A stretch of 51,519 nucleotides of DNA, taken from positions 1 through 51,519 of the forward strand of contig JAZUES010000258.1 of assembly GCA_045640265.1 (NCBI GenBank), read 5' to 3'. Positions 7,681-15,295 of the stretch are shown here, piece by piece (position 1 is the stretch's first letter; every line of letters begins with the position of its first letter). Made by a program: the position numbers and the translations under genes. This DNA comes from Solibacillus sp045640265 (GTDB lineage Bacteria; Bacillota; Bacilli; Bacillales_A; Planococcaceae). The notes under the pieces are model-generated. The model had not been told where the DNA came from and made no database searches. It saw nothing but the letters and a program-made list of their open reading frames with translations.

Positions 7681-9024
7681 TTAGTCTTGTTCTTCGTCTA
7701 TCTTTTCTAACTCTGGAAGTTTAGTCACTTCAAGATATAAAATGTGGTGACCATCTAATTCTGTAACTTTAAATTGATAGCCTTGTTCTTCAATGGTATC
7801 GCCTTCTTCAACATCAAAGTGTTGCGTCATGAACCAACCACCGATTGTATCGATATCTTCATCTTCAATGTCTGTCCCTAAAATATCATTAATTTCTTGT
7901 AATAACATTTTAGAATCGAAAATGTAGTGGTCTTCTGAAATTTCTTGAACTTCAGGAACTTCATCATCATCAAATTCATCTTGGATATCCCCTACGATTT
8001 CTTCGATAATGTCTTCAATTGTTACTAAACCAGACGTACCGCCGTATTCATCCATTAAGATCGCCATATGAATGCGTTCACTTTGGATTTTTAATAACAA
8101 TTCACTAATTTGAATTGTTTCAATTACGCGAATAACGGGCTGCATATATTCCTCTACTTTGTTCTCTCCATTTGCAGGATCTTTAATATAAGCAGTTAAC
8201 AAATGCTTCATGTTAACAAGACCGATAACATGGTCCTTATCTCCATCAGTTACAGGATAACGAGTATATTGCTCAATTCCCATAACTTCAAAAACTTCAC
8301 GAAGCGTTTGATCTTTTTCAATACTAGTAATTTCAGTTCGAGGTACCATGATTTCCTTCGCAATACGCTCAGAAAATTCAAAGATGCTGTTTACGTATTC
8401 GTATTCAGATGAGTTAATTTCTCCACCTTTGTAACTGTCCGATAAAATGATGCGAAGCTCTTCTTCAGAGTGTGCTGCTTCAGTTTCAGAAATAGATTTA
8501 AAGCCAAATAATCCAGCTATGACACGTGCAGAACTATTTAATACACGGATGAAAATATACATAACATTATGGAAAGTAATAATAGCTCCAGATAGATTTA
8601 AAGTGATATCTTCTGCTTTATGAATAGCAAGGGTTTTCGGTACTAATTCCCCTACGACAACGTGTACAAATGTTACGAATGAGAATGCAACAATAAATGA
8701 AAGAACTGATGTAACACTGCCACTTAATCCGATAAGTTCGAAAAGAGGATGGAGAATTATTTCAAATGTCGGTTCTCCAAGCCAACCAAGTCCAAGAGAA
8801 GTAATCGTAATCCCTAATTGACAAGCAGATAAATACTCATCAAGATTCGTTAAAACTTTTCTAGCACGAATGGCCTTTTTGTTACCTTCAGCTACAAGCT
8901 GATCAATCTTTGTTGTTCTTACTTTAACTATTGCAAACTCGGTTGCAACGAAAAATGCCGTGGCGGCAATTAGGGCAGCAAATGCTACCAACCGAATGGT
9001 TAACCCACCTATGTCTACGTCCAA
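7681..9024 (-). CDS. CNNM/CorC-type membrane protein (hemolysin family, probable Mg2+ efflux)
   Basis: A 447-aa protein. An N-terminal CNNM (DUF21) domain with about four membrane segments (residues 5-190, including the VATEFAIVKVR and VGELVPKTLAIHKAE motifs) is followed by two CBS domains (about 210-330) and a C-terminal CorC/HlyC domain (about 345-435). B. subtilis relatives (YhdP/MpfA, YhdT, YqhB, YrkA) include the main magnesium exporter, so Mg2+ efflux or homeostasis is likely; I cannot assign the exact paralogue. The start is TTG behind TAAGGA. An in-frame TAA overlaps that ribosome binding site, so no longer version is possible. Confidence 0.9.
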   Translation of the reverse strand: MDVDIGGLTIRLVAFAALIAATAFFVATEFAIVKVRTTKIDQLVAEGNKKAIRARKVLTNLDEYLSACQLGITITSLGLGWLGEPTFEIILHPLFELIGLSGSVTSVLSFIVAFSFVTFVHVVVGELVPKTLAIHKAEDITLNLSGAIITFHNVMYIFIRVLNSSARVIAGLFGFKSISETEAAHSEEELRIILSDSYKGGEINSSEYEYVNSIFEFSERIAKEIMVPRTEITSIEKDQTLREVFEVMGIEQYTRYPVTDGDKDHVIGLVNMKHLLTAYIKDPANGENKVEEYMQPVIRVIETIQISELLLKIQSERIHMAILMDEYGGTSGLVTIEDIIEEIVGDIQDEFDDDEVPEVQEISEDHYIFDSKMLLQEINDILGTDIEDEDIDTIGGWFMTQHFDVEEGDTIEEQGYQFKVTELDGHHILYLEVTKLPELEKIDEEQD

Positions 9025-9437
9025 ATATATTCCTTACTTACTGCGCAAATGAGCGGGGCAAGTAAAGAGTACACCTCCTAAAAAAAATTTAATACCTCTA
9101 TGATAAAATACTTACGAAAAAAAAACAAATTATGCAATTTGGAAATGGGGAAAAAATTGCTTTGTTATAGCGAACATTTCTATTTCAAGTAGAAAAATAA
9201 TAAACTACTAGGTAATCTCAAATAAATTTTTTAATATCCTTTTGAAATCGGTATTTTGAAAGGAATAGATTAAAAATAGTAGGGACATTACAATTTTTGA
9301 AATATTGAAATATTAGTAAGTATATGGTACTGTAAAATGGTAGATAATGATAAATTCAATATTGGGTAGGGGGAAAAACCCGCCAGTTAAACCTCTACTC
9401 AAAGTAATGTTGATTTATGATTAGCTCGAACGCGCAT
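9025..9437. other. Non-coding stretch between the CNNM gene and the yheE terminator
   Basis: About 410 bp of AT-rich sequence without a credible ORF on either strand. It contains the TTG start region of the CNNM gene and a more GC-rich patch at about 9365-9435 with GGGT/ACCC self-complementarity (GGGTAGGGGGAAAAACCC). I compared it from memory with the Mg2+ M-box and found no match. The function of the patch is unknown. Confidence 0.4.
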
Positions 9438-9473
9438 AAAAAAGAGCATCTCCGTTTGTGAGATGCTCTTTTA
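9438..9473. terminator. Bidirectional terminator downstream of yheE
   Basis: AAAAGAGCATCTC pairs with GAGATGCTCTTTT, with T-runs on both strands. It should terminate the minus-strand yheE transcript. Confidence 0.85.
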
Positions 9474-9520
9474 ATTTTTTAACCTGCAATAACGGGTACT
9501 AAACTGATTGAAGGTTCACT

Positions 9521-9730
9521 TTATTCATAAACATGGAATAACATTAATTCGTGAATCATCTTTTCTATGCTTGTGCGATTTTCTTCATCCGGTGCTGCAC
9601 CGATAAATTGAATACGTCCATCTTTATAATACTCTGCAGCGTAGCGTTGATTTTGATAGAAGAAACTAACTGACCACCCAGGAATTTGGCTGTTTTCAAA
9701 TAGAGATTTATAACTAAAATGTTGAATCAT
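9521..9730 (-). CDS. yheE: YheE family protein
   Basis: A 69-aa protein beginning MIQHFSYKSLFENSQIPGW and ending IHELMLFHVYE, as in the YheE/DUF5342 family of unknown function. The ATG at 9730 has a strong GGGAGGG site 6-7 bp upstream, so I prefer it over an upstream in-frame start that would add 14 residues. It is divergent from yheB, as expected if the B. subtilis yheE-yheB-yheA neighbourhood is partly kept. Confidence 0.82.
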   Translation of the reverse strand: MIQHFSYKSLFENSQIPGWSVSFFYQNQRYAAEYYKDGRIQFIGAAPDEENRTSIEKMIHELMLFHVYE

Positions 9731-9837
9731 GAATCTTCCCTCCCTATTCAATCGTACAAGAAAGTAATACATTGTTGCAATTTTTCTTTTCTTTTATTCA
9801 TAATAGGAAATAGAACTTAATAAGAAAGAGTGAGATT

Positions 9838-10983
9838 ATGAGCGAATTTATTTCGTTATTATTATTGCTAGGCGTTGTAGGAGCAGTTGTTGGAGCTGCA
9901 ACGAACTATATGGCAATTAAAATGTTATTTAGGCCGTACAAGCCAATTTATTTTTACAAATGGCGCTTACCACTGACGCCAGGGCTCATCCCGAAACGTC
10001 GTGGGGATTTAGCAATTCAGCTTGGTAAAACGGTATCGGAGTATTTATTAACACCAAATACGATTAAAAAGAAATTTTTATCACCAGAAGTACGAGCAAG
10101 TATTTTAAAATTTGCGCAGCAAAAAATTGCACAGGAAGTATTTACGAATGACAAAACAATCAATGATTGGCTGCATTTAGCAGGGTTTAAGGAACTACCA
10201 CAAACAGTTGAAAACAAGGTTGATGCAGTGATAGCAAGTCAATTTACTTCGGTGAAAAACACGCTTTCTACAAAAGCAATTCGTGAGTTATTACCTCAAG
10301 ATTTAGTGCCCATATTAGATCGGAAAATTGAAGATGCGGTCGTACAAATTTTGAAAAAGGGTGAAGATTACTTTGTATCACCTGAAGGTACGTTGACGAT
10401 TAAAAACATGCTGGATGATTTTTTAACGTCAAAAGGTTCAGTTGGTGGCATGATTCAAATGTTTTTAGGAGACTCCAATTCACTCGTTGAAAAAGTGCAA
10501 CGTGAGTTAGTGAAATTTTTACAAGCTCCAGGTACAACGAATCTTTTAAATCGTATTTTTATATCAGAATGGGAGAAAATTAAAAATCGCCCTGCAATGG
10601 ACTTTATGAATGACGTGAATTTTGATACGATTGAAGGCAGTATCCAAGCTTACGCAAAACGCGAATTGGCGATGGAAACACGCTTAGATAAAACCATAAA
10701 TGATTATTGGCCACAAGGAAATATGTGGACAACAAATGAGTTAGTACCAAAAGTAGTCGATAAACTATTTATTGCAGCAGAAGGTAAAATTGAAGATGTA
10801 TTAAAACGATTAAATTTAGCGGATGTTGTGCGTGAACAAGTGGATTCATTCCCAATTGCTAAGCTAGAAGAATTAGTTTTAGGAATCATCAGTAAAGAAC
10901 TCAAGTTAATCACTTGGCTAGGTGGTATTATTGGTGGTCTTGTTGGGGTCATCCAAGCAATTATTGTCTTAATGACAAATTAA
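9838..10983 (+). CDS. yheB: YheB family membrane protein (DUF445)
   Basis: A 381-aa protein of the UPF0754/DUF445 family. A hydrophobic N-terminal segment (residues 4-27) leads into the conserved NYMAIKMLFRPYKPIY and PLTPGLIPKRRGDLA motifs. A long, mostly helical and charged middle follows, then a C-terminal membrane helix (about 355-379, GGIIGGLVGVIQAIIVLM). The two ends are probably anchored in the membrane. The biochemical role is unknown. It is followed 23 bp later by yheA, likely in one operon. Confidence 0.9.
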   Translation: MSEFISLLLLLGVVGAVVGAATNYMAIKMLFRPYKPIYFYKWRLPLTPGLIPKRRGDLAIQLGKTVSEYLLTPNTIKKKFLSPEVRASILKFAQQKIAQEVFTNDKTINDWLHLAGFKELPQTVENKVDAVIASQFTSVKNTLSTKAIRELLPQDLVPILDRKIEDAVVQILKKGEDYFVSPEGTLTIKNMLDDFLTSKGSVGGMIQMFLGDSNSLVEKVQRELVKFLQAPGTTNLLNRIFISEWEKIKNRPAMDFMNDVNFDTIEGSIQAYAKRELAMETRLDKTINDYWPQGNMWTTNELVPKVVDKLFIAAEGKIEDVLKRLNLADVVREQVDSFPIAKLEELVLGIISKELKLITWLGGIIGGLVGVIQAIIVLMTN

Positions 10984-11006
10984 AATGAAGAAAGCAGGCT
11001 AGGAAA

Positions 11007-11351
11007 ATGGTCAATATTTATGAAGATCTAAATAAGCTACAAGCGACTTTACGTAAAACGGATGAGTTCGCTAATTTACAAAAGGCAGTGGAAGAGGTTC
11101 GGGCGGATGAACAAGCAAAAGTATTATTTACAAACTTCCGTGATATTCAAATGAAGCTGCAACAAAAACAAGTAGCTGGTGAAGATCTAACAGAAGAAGA
11201 ATATGGATATCTTCAAAAAACAGCACAATTAGCACAACAAGATGTAAAAATTCTAGCAATGCTTGAGGCAGAAATGGCTTTAAGTACTGTTATTGAAGAA
11301 GTTAACCGTGTTATTACACAACCAATCCAATCATTATACGATGGACTATAA
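11007..11351 (+). CDS. yheA: YheA family protein (UPF0342)
   Basis: A 114-aa, almost entirely helical acidic protein (MVNIYEDLNKLQATLRKTDEF; FTNFRDIQMKLQQKQVAGEDL), matching the YlbF/YheA-type family. Relatives such as YlbF, YmcA and YaaT act in RNA processing and developmental regulation in B. subtilis, but YheA itself has no firm role that I know. ATG start 23 bp after yheB, behind AGGA; followed by a strong terminator. Confidence 0.9.
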   Translation: MVNIYEDLNKLQATLRKTDEFANLQKAVEEVRADEQAKVLFTNFRDIQMKLQQKQVAGEDLTEEEYGYLQKTAQLAQQDVKILAMLEAEMALSTVIEEVNRVITQPIQSLYDGL

Positions 11352-11358
11352 GATAGGG

Positions 11359-11389
11359 GGTTCACACAATTTGTGTGGACCTTTTTTTT
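11359..11389. terminator. Terminator of yheBA
   Basis: GGTTCACACA pairs with TGTGTGGACC across a short AATT loop, followed by T8. The T-run touches the stop of the convergent gene at 11388. Confidence 0.9.
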
Positions 11390-11765
11390 ATATGGATAAT
11401 TTCGCTACATATTTCGGATATTTTTGCATATAGATACGCATGCATTCCATAAATTTTTTGTTTTCAGAAGCTAGCTGTGCAATTTGCATTTCATCTGTAT
11501 ACAATAAATTATAATTAAAATGTTTTACAAAGAAATCTTGAACCCTTTCATATAAATTATTTAATGAAATGGCTCCGAATAATTCATCGCGGTCAATTAA
11601 AAAAATCAAATCACAAGTTGTTGAATGATTAGCATGTTGGACCGCAATCGTTATGTAAAAAGTACGTTCGTCACAGCGAGATAAATCAAATTTATGCACA
11701 TTAATCGACAAACGATTTAAAATGTTTGTGAATTGAAGGGATGCTTTTTTATTAATTAGATTCAT
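11388..11765 (-). CDS. Hypothetical protein
   Basis: A 125-aa soluble protein (MNLINKKASLQFTNILNRLSIN; DLIFLIDRDELFGAISLNNLYERVQDFF) with no signal peptide or membrane helix. A strong GGAGGAGGAGG site precedes the ATG, which supports it as a real gene. I do not recognise the family. Its end abuts the yheBA terminator, so the two units converge. Confidence 0.65.
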   Translation of the reverse strand: MNLINKKASLQFTNILNRLSINVHKFDLSRCDERTFYITIAVQHANHSTTCDLIFLIDRDELFGAISLNNLYERVQDFFVKHFNYNLLYTDEMQIAQLASENKKFMECMRIYMQKYPKYVAKLSI

Positions 11766-11911
11766 ACCTACGCCTCCTCCTCCTTATTTCTATAAATCTA
11801 TCAAAAGTGTAAACTTCGAATTACTTCCTACCTTCTACATAAGTATAAGTAATTAAGGTTAAAATTAGGTTAAACAATTTCGAAGATTTTATTAACTTTT
11901 CAACTACGGAC

Positions 11912-11948
11912 AAAAAGAGCTTTCAAAATGATGAAAGTTCTTTTTCAT
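11912..11948 (+). terminator. Orphan terminator-like hairpin
   Basis: AAAGAGCTTTCA pairs imperfectly with TGAAAGTTCTTT, followed by a T-rich run. No plus-strand gene ends just before it. It may terminate an unannotated transcript in 11770-11910 or be a leftover of a lost gene. Confidence 0.5.
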
Positions 11949-11978
11949 TTCTCTAATGGATTAACTTCGATAAACTAA

Positions 11979-12089
11979 TATTGTACAACCGATGGCGATA
12001 CTTATGGAATTGATGTACCAGAGTGGACAGGCATTCCATGCTGCACAATTTTGAATGAGAAAGGAGAAGTTGTTAGTGAGTTACTATAA
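11979..12089 (+). pseudogene. Possible decayed ORF fragment
   Basis: This frame reads as protein-like text (...DTYGIDVPEWTGIPCCTIL..., ending EKGEVVSELL) and stops at TAA 12087-12089. It is bounded upstream by an in-frame TAA at 11976 and has no ATG, GTG or TTG start with a ribosome binding site. It overlaps the 5' end of the DUF3006 gene in another frame. The text could be a remnant of a truncated gene or chance; I cannot name the parent family. Confidence 0.3.
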
Positions 12090-12321
12090 ATATACGTTAG
12101 ATCGATTTGATGGCGAGTATGCAATTTTTTTAAAGCGCCCAGAAGAAACTGAACAACTGCTTATCCATCGCTCTGATATAGTAGTACCCGTAAAAGAGGG
12201 CGATATCGTTCGTATTGACGATAATGGAATCACGTATAAAATTAGTGTATTACAAGAAGAAACAAATGCTCAAAAGGCACGTATCCAACAATTGATGGAG
12301 CGACTTCGTGAGAGAAATTAA
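12076..12321 (+). CDS. DUF3006 domain protein
   Basis: An 81-aa protein beginning (M)SYYKYTLDRFDGEYAIFLKRPEE and containing IVPVKEGDIVRIDDNGITYKI, typical of the small DUF3006 family (a short beta-barrel followed here by a helical tail). The frame is open from ATG 12055, but AAAGGAGAAG at 12059-12068 is better placed for the GTG at 12076, and family members usually start just before the YxxDRFxG motif. Role unknown. Followed by its own terminator. Confidence 0.75.
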   Translation: MSYYKYTLDRFDGEYAIFLKRPEETEQLLIHRSDIVVPVKEGDIVRIDDNGITYKISVLQEETNAQKARIQQLMERLRERN

Positions 12322-12334
12322 AACTGATAAAAAG

Positions 12335-12374
12335 ACCTCGCTATTTTGATGGAAATCGTAATAGCGAGGTTTTG
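12335..12374 (+). terminator. Terminator after the DUF3006 gene
   Basis: ACCTCGCTATT pairs with AATAGCGAGGT across a loop of about 15 nt, followed by TTTG. Confidence 0.8.
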
Positions 12375-12478
12375 TTTGGTTATGTTAAAAATTGCTGAAA
12401 TTTTAGAAAAATCAGAACTACAATGTTTTGATATGCTAAAATAAAGCTGCAATGAAATGAATTTTAGGAGCGTAAAAA

Positions 12479-13267
12479 ATGGCTATCAAAACAATTATTT
12501 TCGATTTAGATGACACATTATTATTTGATCAAAAATCAGTAAAAACCGCTTTTGAAAAAACTTGTGAATATGCAAGCACACATAAAAATATTGATGCTAC
12601 TGCACTTGAAGAAGAGGTACGTAAAGCGGCAAGAACACTTTATGAAGGCTATGATACATATGATTACACTGTACTAATCGGAATTAATCCATTTGAAGGA
12701 CTTTGGGGAACATTTGATGACCCAACACCACAGTTTCAAAAATTGAAAGAAATTGTACCAGGCTATCGTGCTGCTGCTTGGACAAATGGTTTACTAGCTC
12801 TTGGAATAGACGACACTAAATTTGGCGCGGAGCTAGCTGAACGCTTTGTAGAAGAACGCAAAAAGGCACCATTTATCTATAAGGATACGTTTGCTGTGTT
12901 AGATGCGTTAAAAGGAAAGTACCAGCTTGTACTACTAACAAATGGTGCACCGAGCTTACAAAATTTGAAATTAGAAATTACACCTGAAATCGTACCGTAT
13001 TTCAATCATATTATTATTTCAGGTGACTTTGGAATAGGAAAACCCGATGCGTCAATTTTTGAACATGTGATGGAAAAAGCACAAGTGACGAAAGAAGACG
13101 GCATTATGGTTGGCGATAATTTAAGGACCGATATTTTAGGTTCATCTCGTGTTGGTATGCGTAATGTTTGGATTAACCGTGAAAACAAACCAAAACAACC
13201 AGATGTAACCCCGACCTTTGAAGTTACTTCTTTAACGGAGTTTTTAGCACTTGTAAAGACAATGTAA
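12479..13267 (+). CDS. HAD-superfamily hydrolase (YsaA/YjjG-like)
   Basis: A 262-aa cytosolic phosphatase-type enzyme. Motif I is IIFDLDDTLLFD (nucleophile and acid Asp pair), motif II LLTNGAP, the motif III Lys lies in GIGKPD, and motif IV is GDNLRTDILGS. A large helical cap lies between motifs I and II (residues 15-120). It resembles subfamily I enzymes such as YsaA and the YjjG nucleotidases, so a phosphomonoester such as a nucleotide or phosphoserine is a likely substrate, but the specificity is unresolved. Single-gene unit with its own terminator. Confidence 0.9.
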   Translation: MAIKTIIFDLDDTLLFDQKSVKTAFEKTCEYASTHKNIDATALEEEVRKAARTLYEGYDTYDYTVLIGINPFEGLWGTFDDPTPQFQKLKEIVPGYRAAAWTNGLLALGIDDTKFGAELAERFVEERKKAPFIYKDTFAVLDALKGKYQLVLLTNGAPSLQNLKLEITPEIVPYFNHIIISGDFGIGKPDASIFEHVMEKAQVTKEDGIMVGDNLRTDILGSSRVGMRNVWINRENKPKQPDVTPTFEVTSLTEFLALVKTM

Positions 13268-13279
13268 GCGACTCGATTT

Positions 13280-13312
13280 AAAACGTACAAGATTTTTTTT
13301 GTGCGTTTTTTT
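13280..13312 (+). terminator. Terminator of the HAD hydrolase gene
   Basis: AACGTACAA pairs with TTGTGCGTT (one G-U pair), followed by T8. Confidence 0.75.
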
Positions 13313-13401
13313 TATTGCCAAAAATCACACATTAAAAATAAAGAATTTTCTAAAAATTCATGTTATAATAGCGTTATTCAAATGCGAAGGAGGTTTTGGT
13401 A

Positions 13402-13773
13402 ATGGGGAAAAAGACAAATTGTTGTTGCGAAAATTGTGGACGTTCAAAGGAAGCTATTGAAATTAAATCGGTTGTCTTAAATAATCATGTAGCACAATTA
13501 TGTTTAGCGTGTGCACATGTATTGACATTACCCAAAAATGAATCTCGCTTTTTACAGCTCGTTCGGAAAAAAAACATGAAAGAATCCAACAAGGAAATGC
13601 AAAAAGCACATAGAATATTATCACTATTTATAGCAGTAGGCATGCTGTTTTTAGTAATGATTGCTGCAGCTGGTGTCTCCCAAGGAGTAGACTTTGCCAC
13701 TTATGAAGCAGACAGTCTTGATGAAATTGCTACTGAATATGTATCATTTGTTGAAATTAATAATTACGATTAA
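13402..13773 (+). CDS. Small membrane protein with N-terminal cysteine cluster
   Basis: A 123-aa protein. The first 40 residues carry CCCENCGRS and CLACAH, a treble-clef or zinc-ribbon-like arrangement. A single membrane helix lies at about residues 73-92 (ILSLFIAVGMLFLVMIAAAGV), followed by a short acidic extracytoplasmic tail. This would place a metal-binding head in the cytoplasm. ATG 13402 follows AAGGAGG by 8 bp; an upstream TTG in frame lies too close to that site. Family not recognised. Confidence 0.7.
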   Translation: MGKKTNCCCENCGRSKEAIEIKSVVLNNHVAQLCLACAHVLTLPKNESRFLQLVRKKNMKESNKEMQKAHRILSLFIAVGMLFLVMIAAAGVSQGVDFATYEADSLDEIATEYVSFVEINNYD

Positions 13774-13809
13774 AAAAGTTCCACTTCAAATGCGAAGCGG
13801 AACTTTTTC
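13772..13809. terminator. Bidirectional terminator
   Basis: AAAGTTCCACTTC pairs with GAAGCGGAACTTT, with A/T runs on both sides, between two convergent genes. Confidence 0.9.
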
Positions 13810-15069
13810 TTATTTTTGTAGTAGTTCCGAAACAGTTACAAATTCATAACCTTGTTTTTGTAGTGTTGCAAGAACGGAGTCTAATGCGTCAGCGGTTGTT
13901 TGATGAATGTCGTGCATTAAGATGATACTACCGTTTTTTACATTCGCTTTTACGATTTGTAATGTTTTGGTTGGGTTGTGGTGCTTCCAATCAAGAGTAT
14001 CAATTGTCCATAAGACATTGGGTACCTCCAGTTGACTTTTCACACTATTGTTATAAGCCCCGTATGGTGGTCTAAACACGGTTGTATTATGACCAGTAAT
14101 TGATTTGACGACTGTATCTGTTGATTGAATTTGTGATTGAATTTGTTTCACTGATAATGTTGTTAATTTGGCGTGACTGAATGTATGATTGCCAATTTCA
14201 TGCCCCGCATCATAGACTTCTTTTAACACTTGTGGGTATTTTTTTGCTGAATCCCCAACGACGAAAAATGTTGCCTTTGCATTATATTTTTTCAACGTTT
14301 TTAAAATTTGCTGTGTCACCTTCGAATGAGGACCATCATCAAATGTTAATGCTACTCTTTTATTGGAAGTAATAGGCTTTGGAGTGCTCGGATTTTTTGA
14401 GATAGTAGCTGGGGGTAAATATTTTAAACCACTTCCTTGAACATATCCGGCAACATCATTTGTTGTGACAAATACCCAATCATTTTTTTTCGCAAGCATC
14501 GTTACAGTTGTACCGTTAGTTAAATGTCCAACTTGTGGGCTAGAAGAGCTAGCGGTTTGCTGTACAATCAACCCATTTGGCACTTTAACAATTCTTGCTT
14601 GGGCGGTTGGTTTAACGAGTAATTGTTTTTGAACGTAGCCTGATAGTTCTCCATACTGAATAAAGGTATAACCAGATGAATTATCAACATAGGCCTTAAC
14701 AATACTATTGATTGGAACATTTCCTATAACTTCACTTTGCTGGGTGTTTGATATACGGACAATGGGATCGGTTTTGGATTGAACTAGTAAGTACTGTTCT
14801 GCAACATTTTTTAATTTTGAACTTTCTATAAGTCCAATTTGAGATTGATAATTTACTTTAGTCCAACCATTTGACTTAGATAGCACCGTTACAATGCTAT
14901 TTGGGGATAAAGAAACAATTTCATACTGCAAGTTTTCATCGAAAAGAGTTACATCAGTTGTAGTTACTTGAACAGTAGAATTCGATTCAGCACTTGCGTA
15001 GGAAGATAATGAAATAAACGCAATGATCGTAATAAATAGGATCATAAAGTGAAGTATTATTTTTCTCAT
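13810..15069 (-). CDS. Secreted SH3-domain polysaccharide deacetylase
   Basis: A 419-aa exported enzyme. A signal peptide (residues 1-27, ending SYASA) is followed by three SH3b-like repeats (about 32-90, 91-152 and 158-216), which usually bind cell wall, then a NodB-type deacetylase domain (about 237-419). Catalytic motifs are present: TFDDGPHSK (D244, D245), HTFSH (H295, H299), RPPYGAYN, DTLDWKHHN and LMHDIH (H386). It probably removes acetyl groups from peptidoglycan N-acetylglucosamine or N-acetylmuramic acid or from another wall glycan; which one cannot be decided. Single gene with AGGAGG before the ATG. Confidence 0.92.
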   Translation of the reverse strand: MRKIILHFMILFITIIAFISLSSYASAESNSTVQVTTTDVTLFDENLQYEIVSLSPNSIVTVLSKSNGWTKVNYQSQIGLIESSKLKNVAEQYLLVQSKTDPIVRISNTQQSEVIGNVPINSIVKAYVDNSSGYTFIQYGELSGYVQKQLLVKPTAQARIVKVPNGLIVQQTASSSSPQVGHLTNGTTVTMLAKKNDWVFVTTNDVAGYVQGSGLKYLPPATISKNPSTPKPITSNKRVALTFDDGPHSKVTQQILKTLKKYNAKATFFVVGDSAKKYPQVLKEVYDAGHEIGNHTFSHAKLTTLSVKQIQSQIQSTDTVVKSITGHNTTVFRPPYGAYNNSVKSQLEVPNVLWTIDTLDWKHHNPTKTLQIVKANVKNGSIILMHDIHQTTADALDSVLATLQKQGYEFVTVSELLQK

Positions 15070-15248
15070 ATAATAAACCTCCTTGAAGTAAAATGTAAAA
15101 TAGTAAAATTTTGATTACTTTATAAGTATACAATTCCTTTTATAAAACTTAAATAAACTTCACTATAAATACTTAATTAGAACTATATGGAATTTCACAG
15201 ACTACATTAAACATATGTTTATACTAGAGAAAAATGAATAATTACAGA

Positions 15249-15288
15249 AAACTCCCCTTAGTAAAATAAAAATTACCAAGGGGAGTTA
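15249..15288. terminator. Terminator of serA
   Basis: AACTCCCCTT pairs with AAGGGGAGTT, extended by TAGTAA/TTAC pairing; directly downstream of the serA stop. Confidence 0.85.
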
Positions 15289-15295
15289 AAAATAA

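Noticed and set aside
9025..9200. Mg2+ M-box riboswitch before the CNNM gene
   Set aside because: No M-box conserved blocks could be recognised; exporters of this family are not usually M-box controlled.
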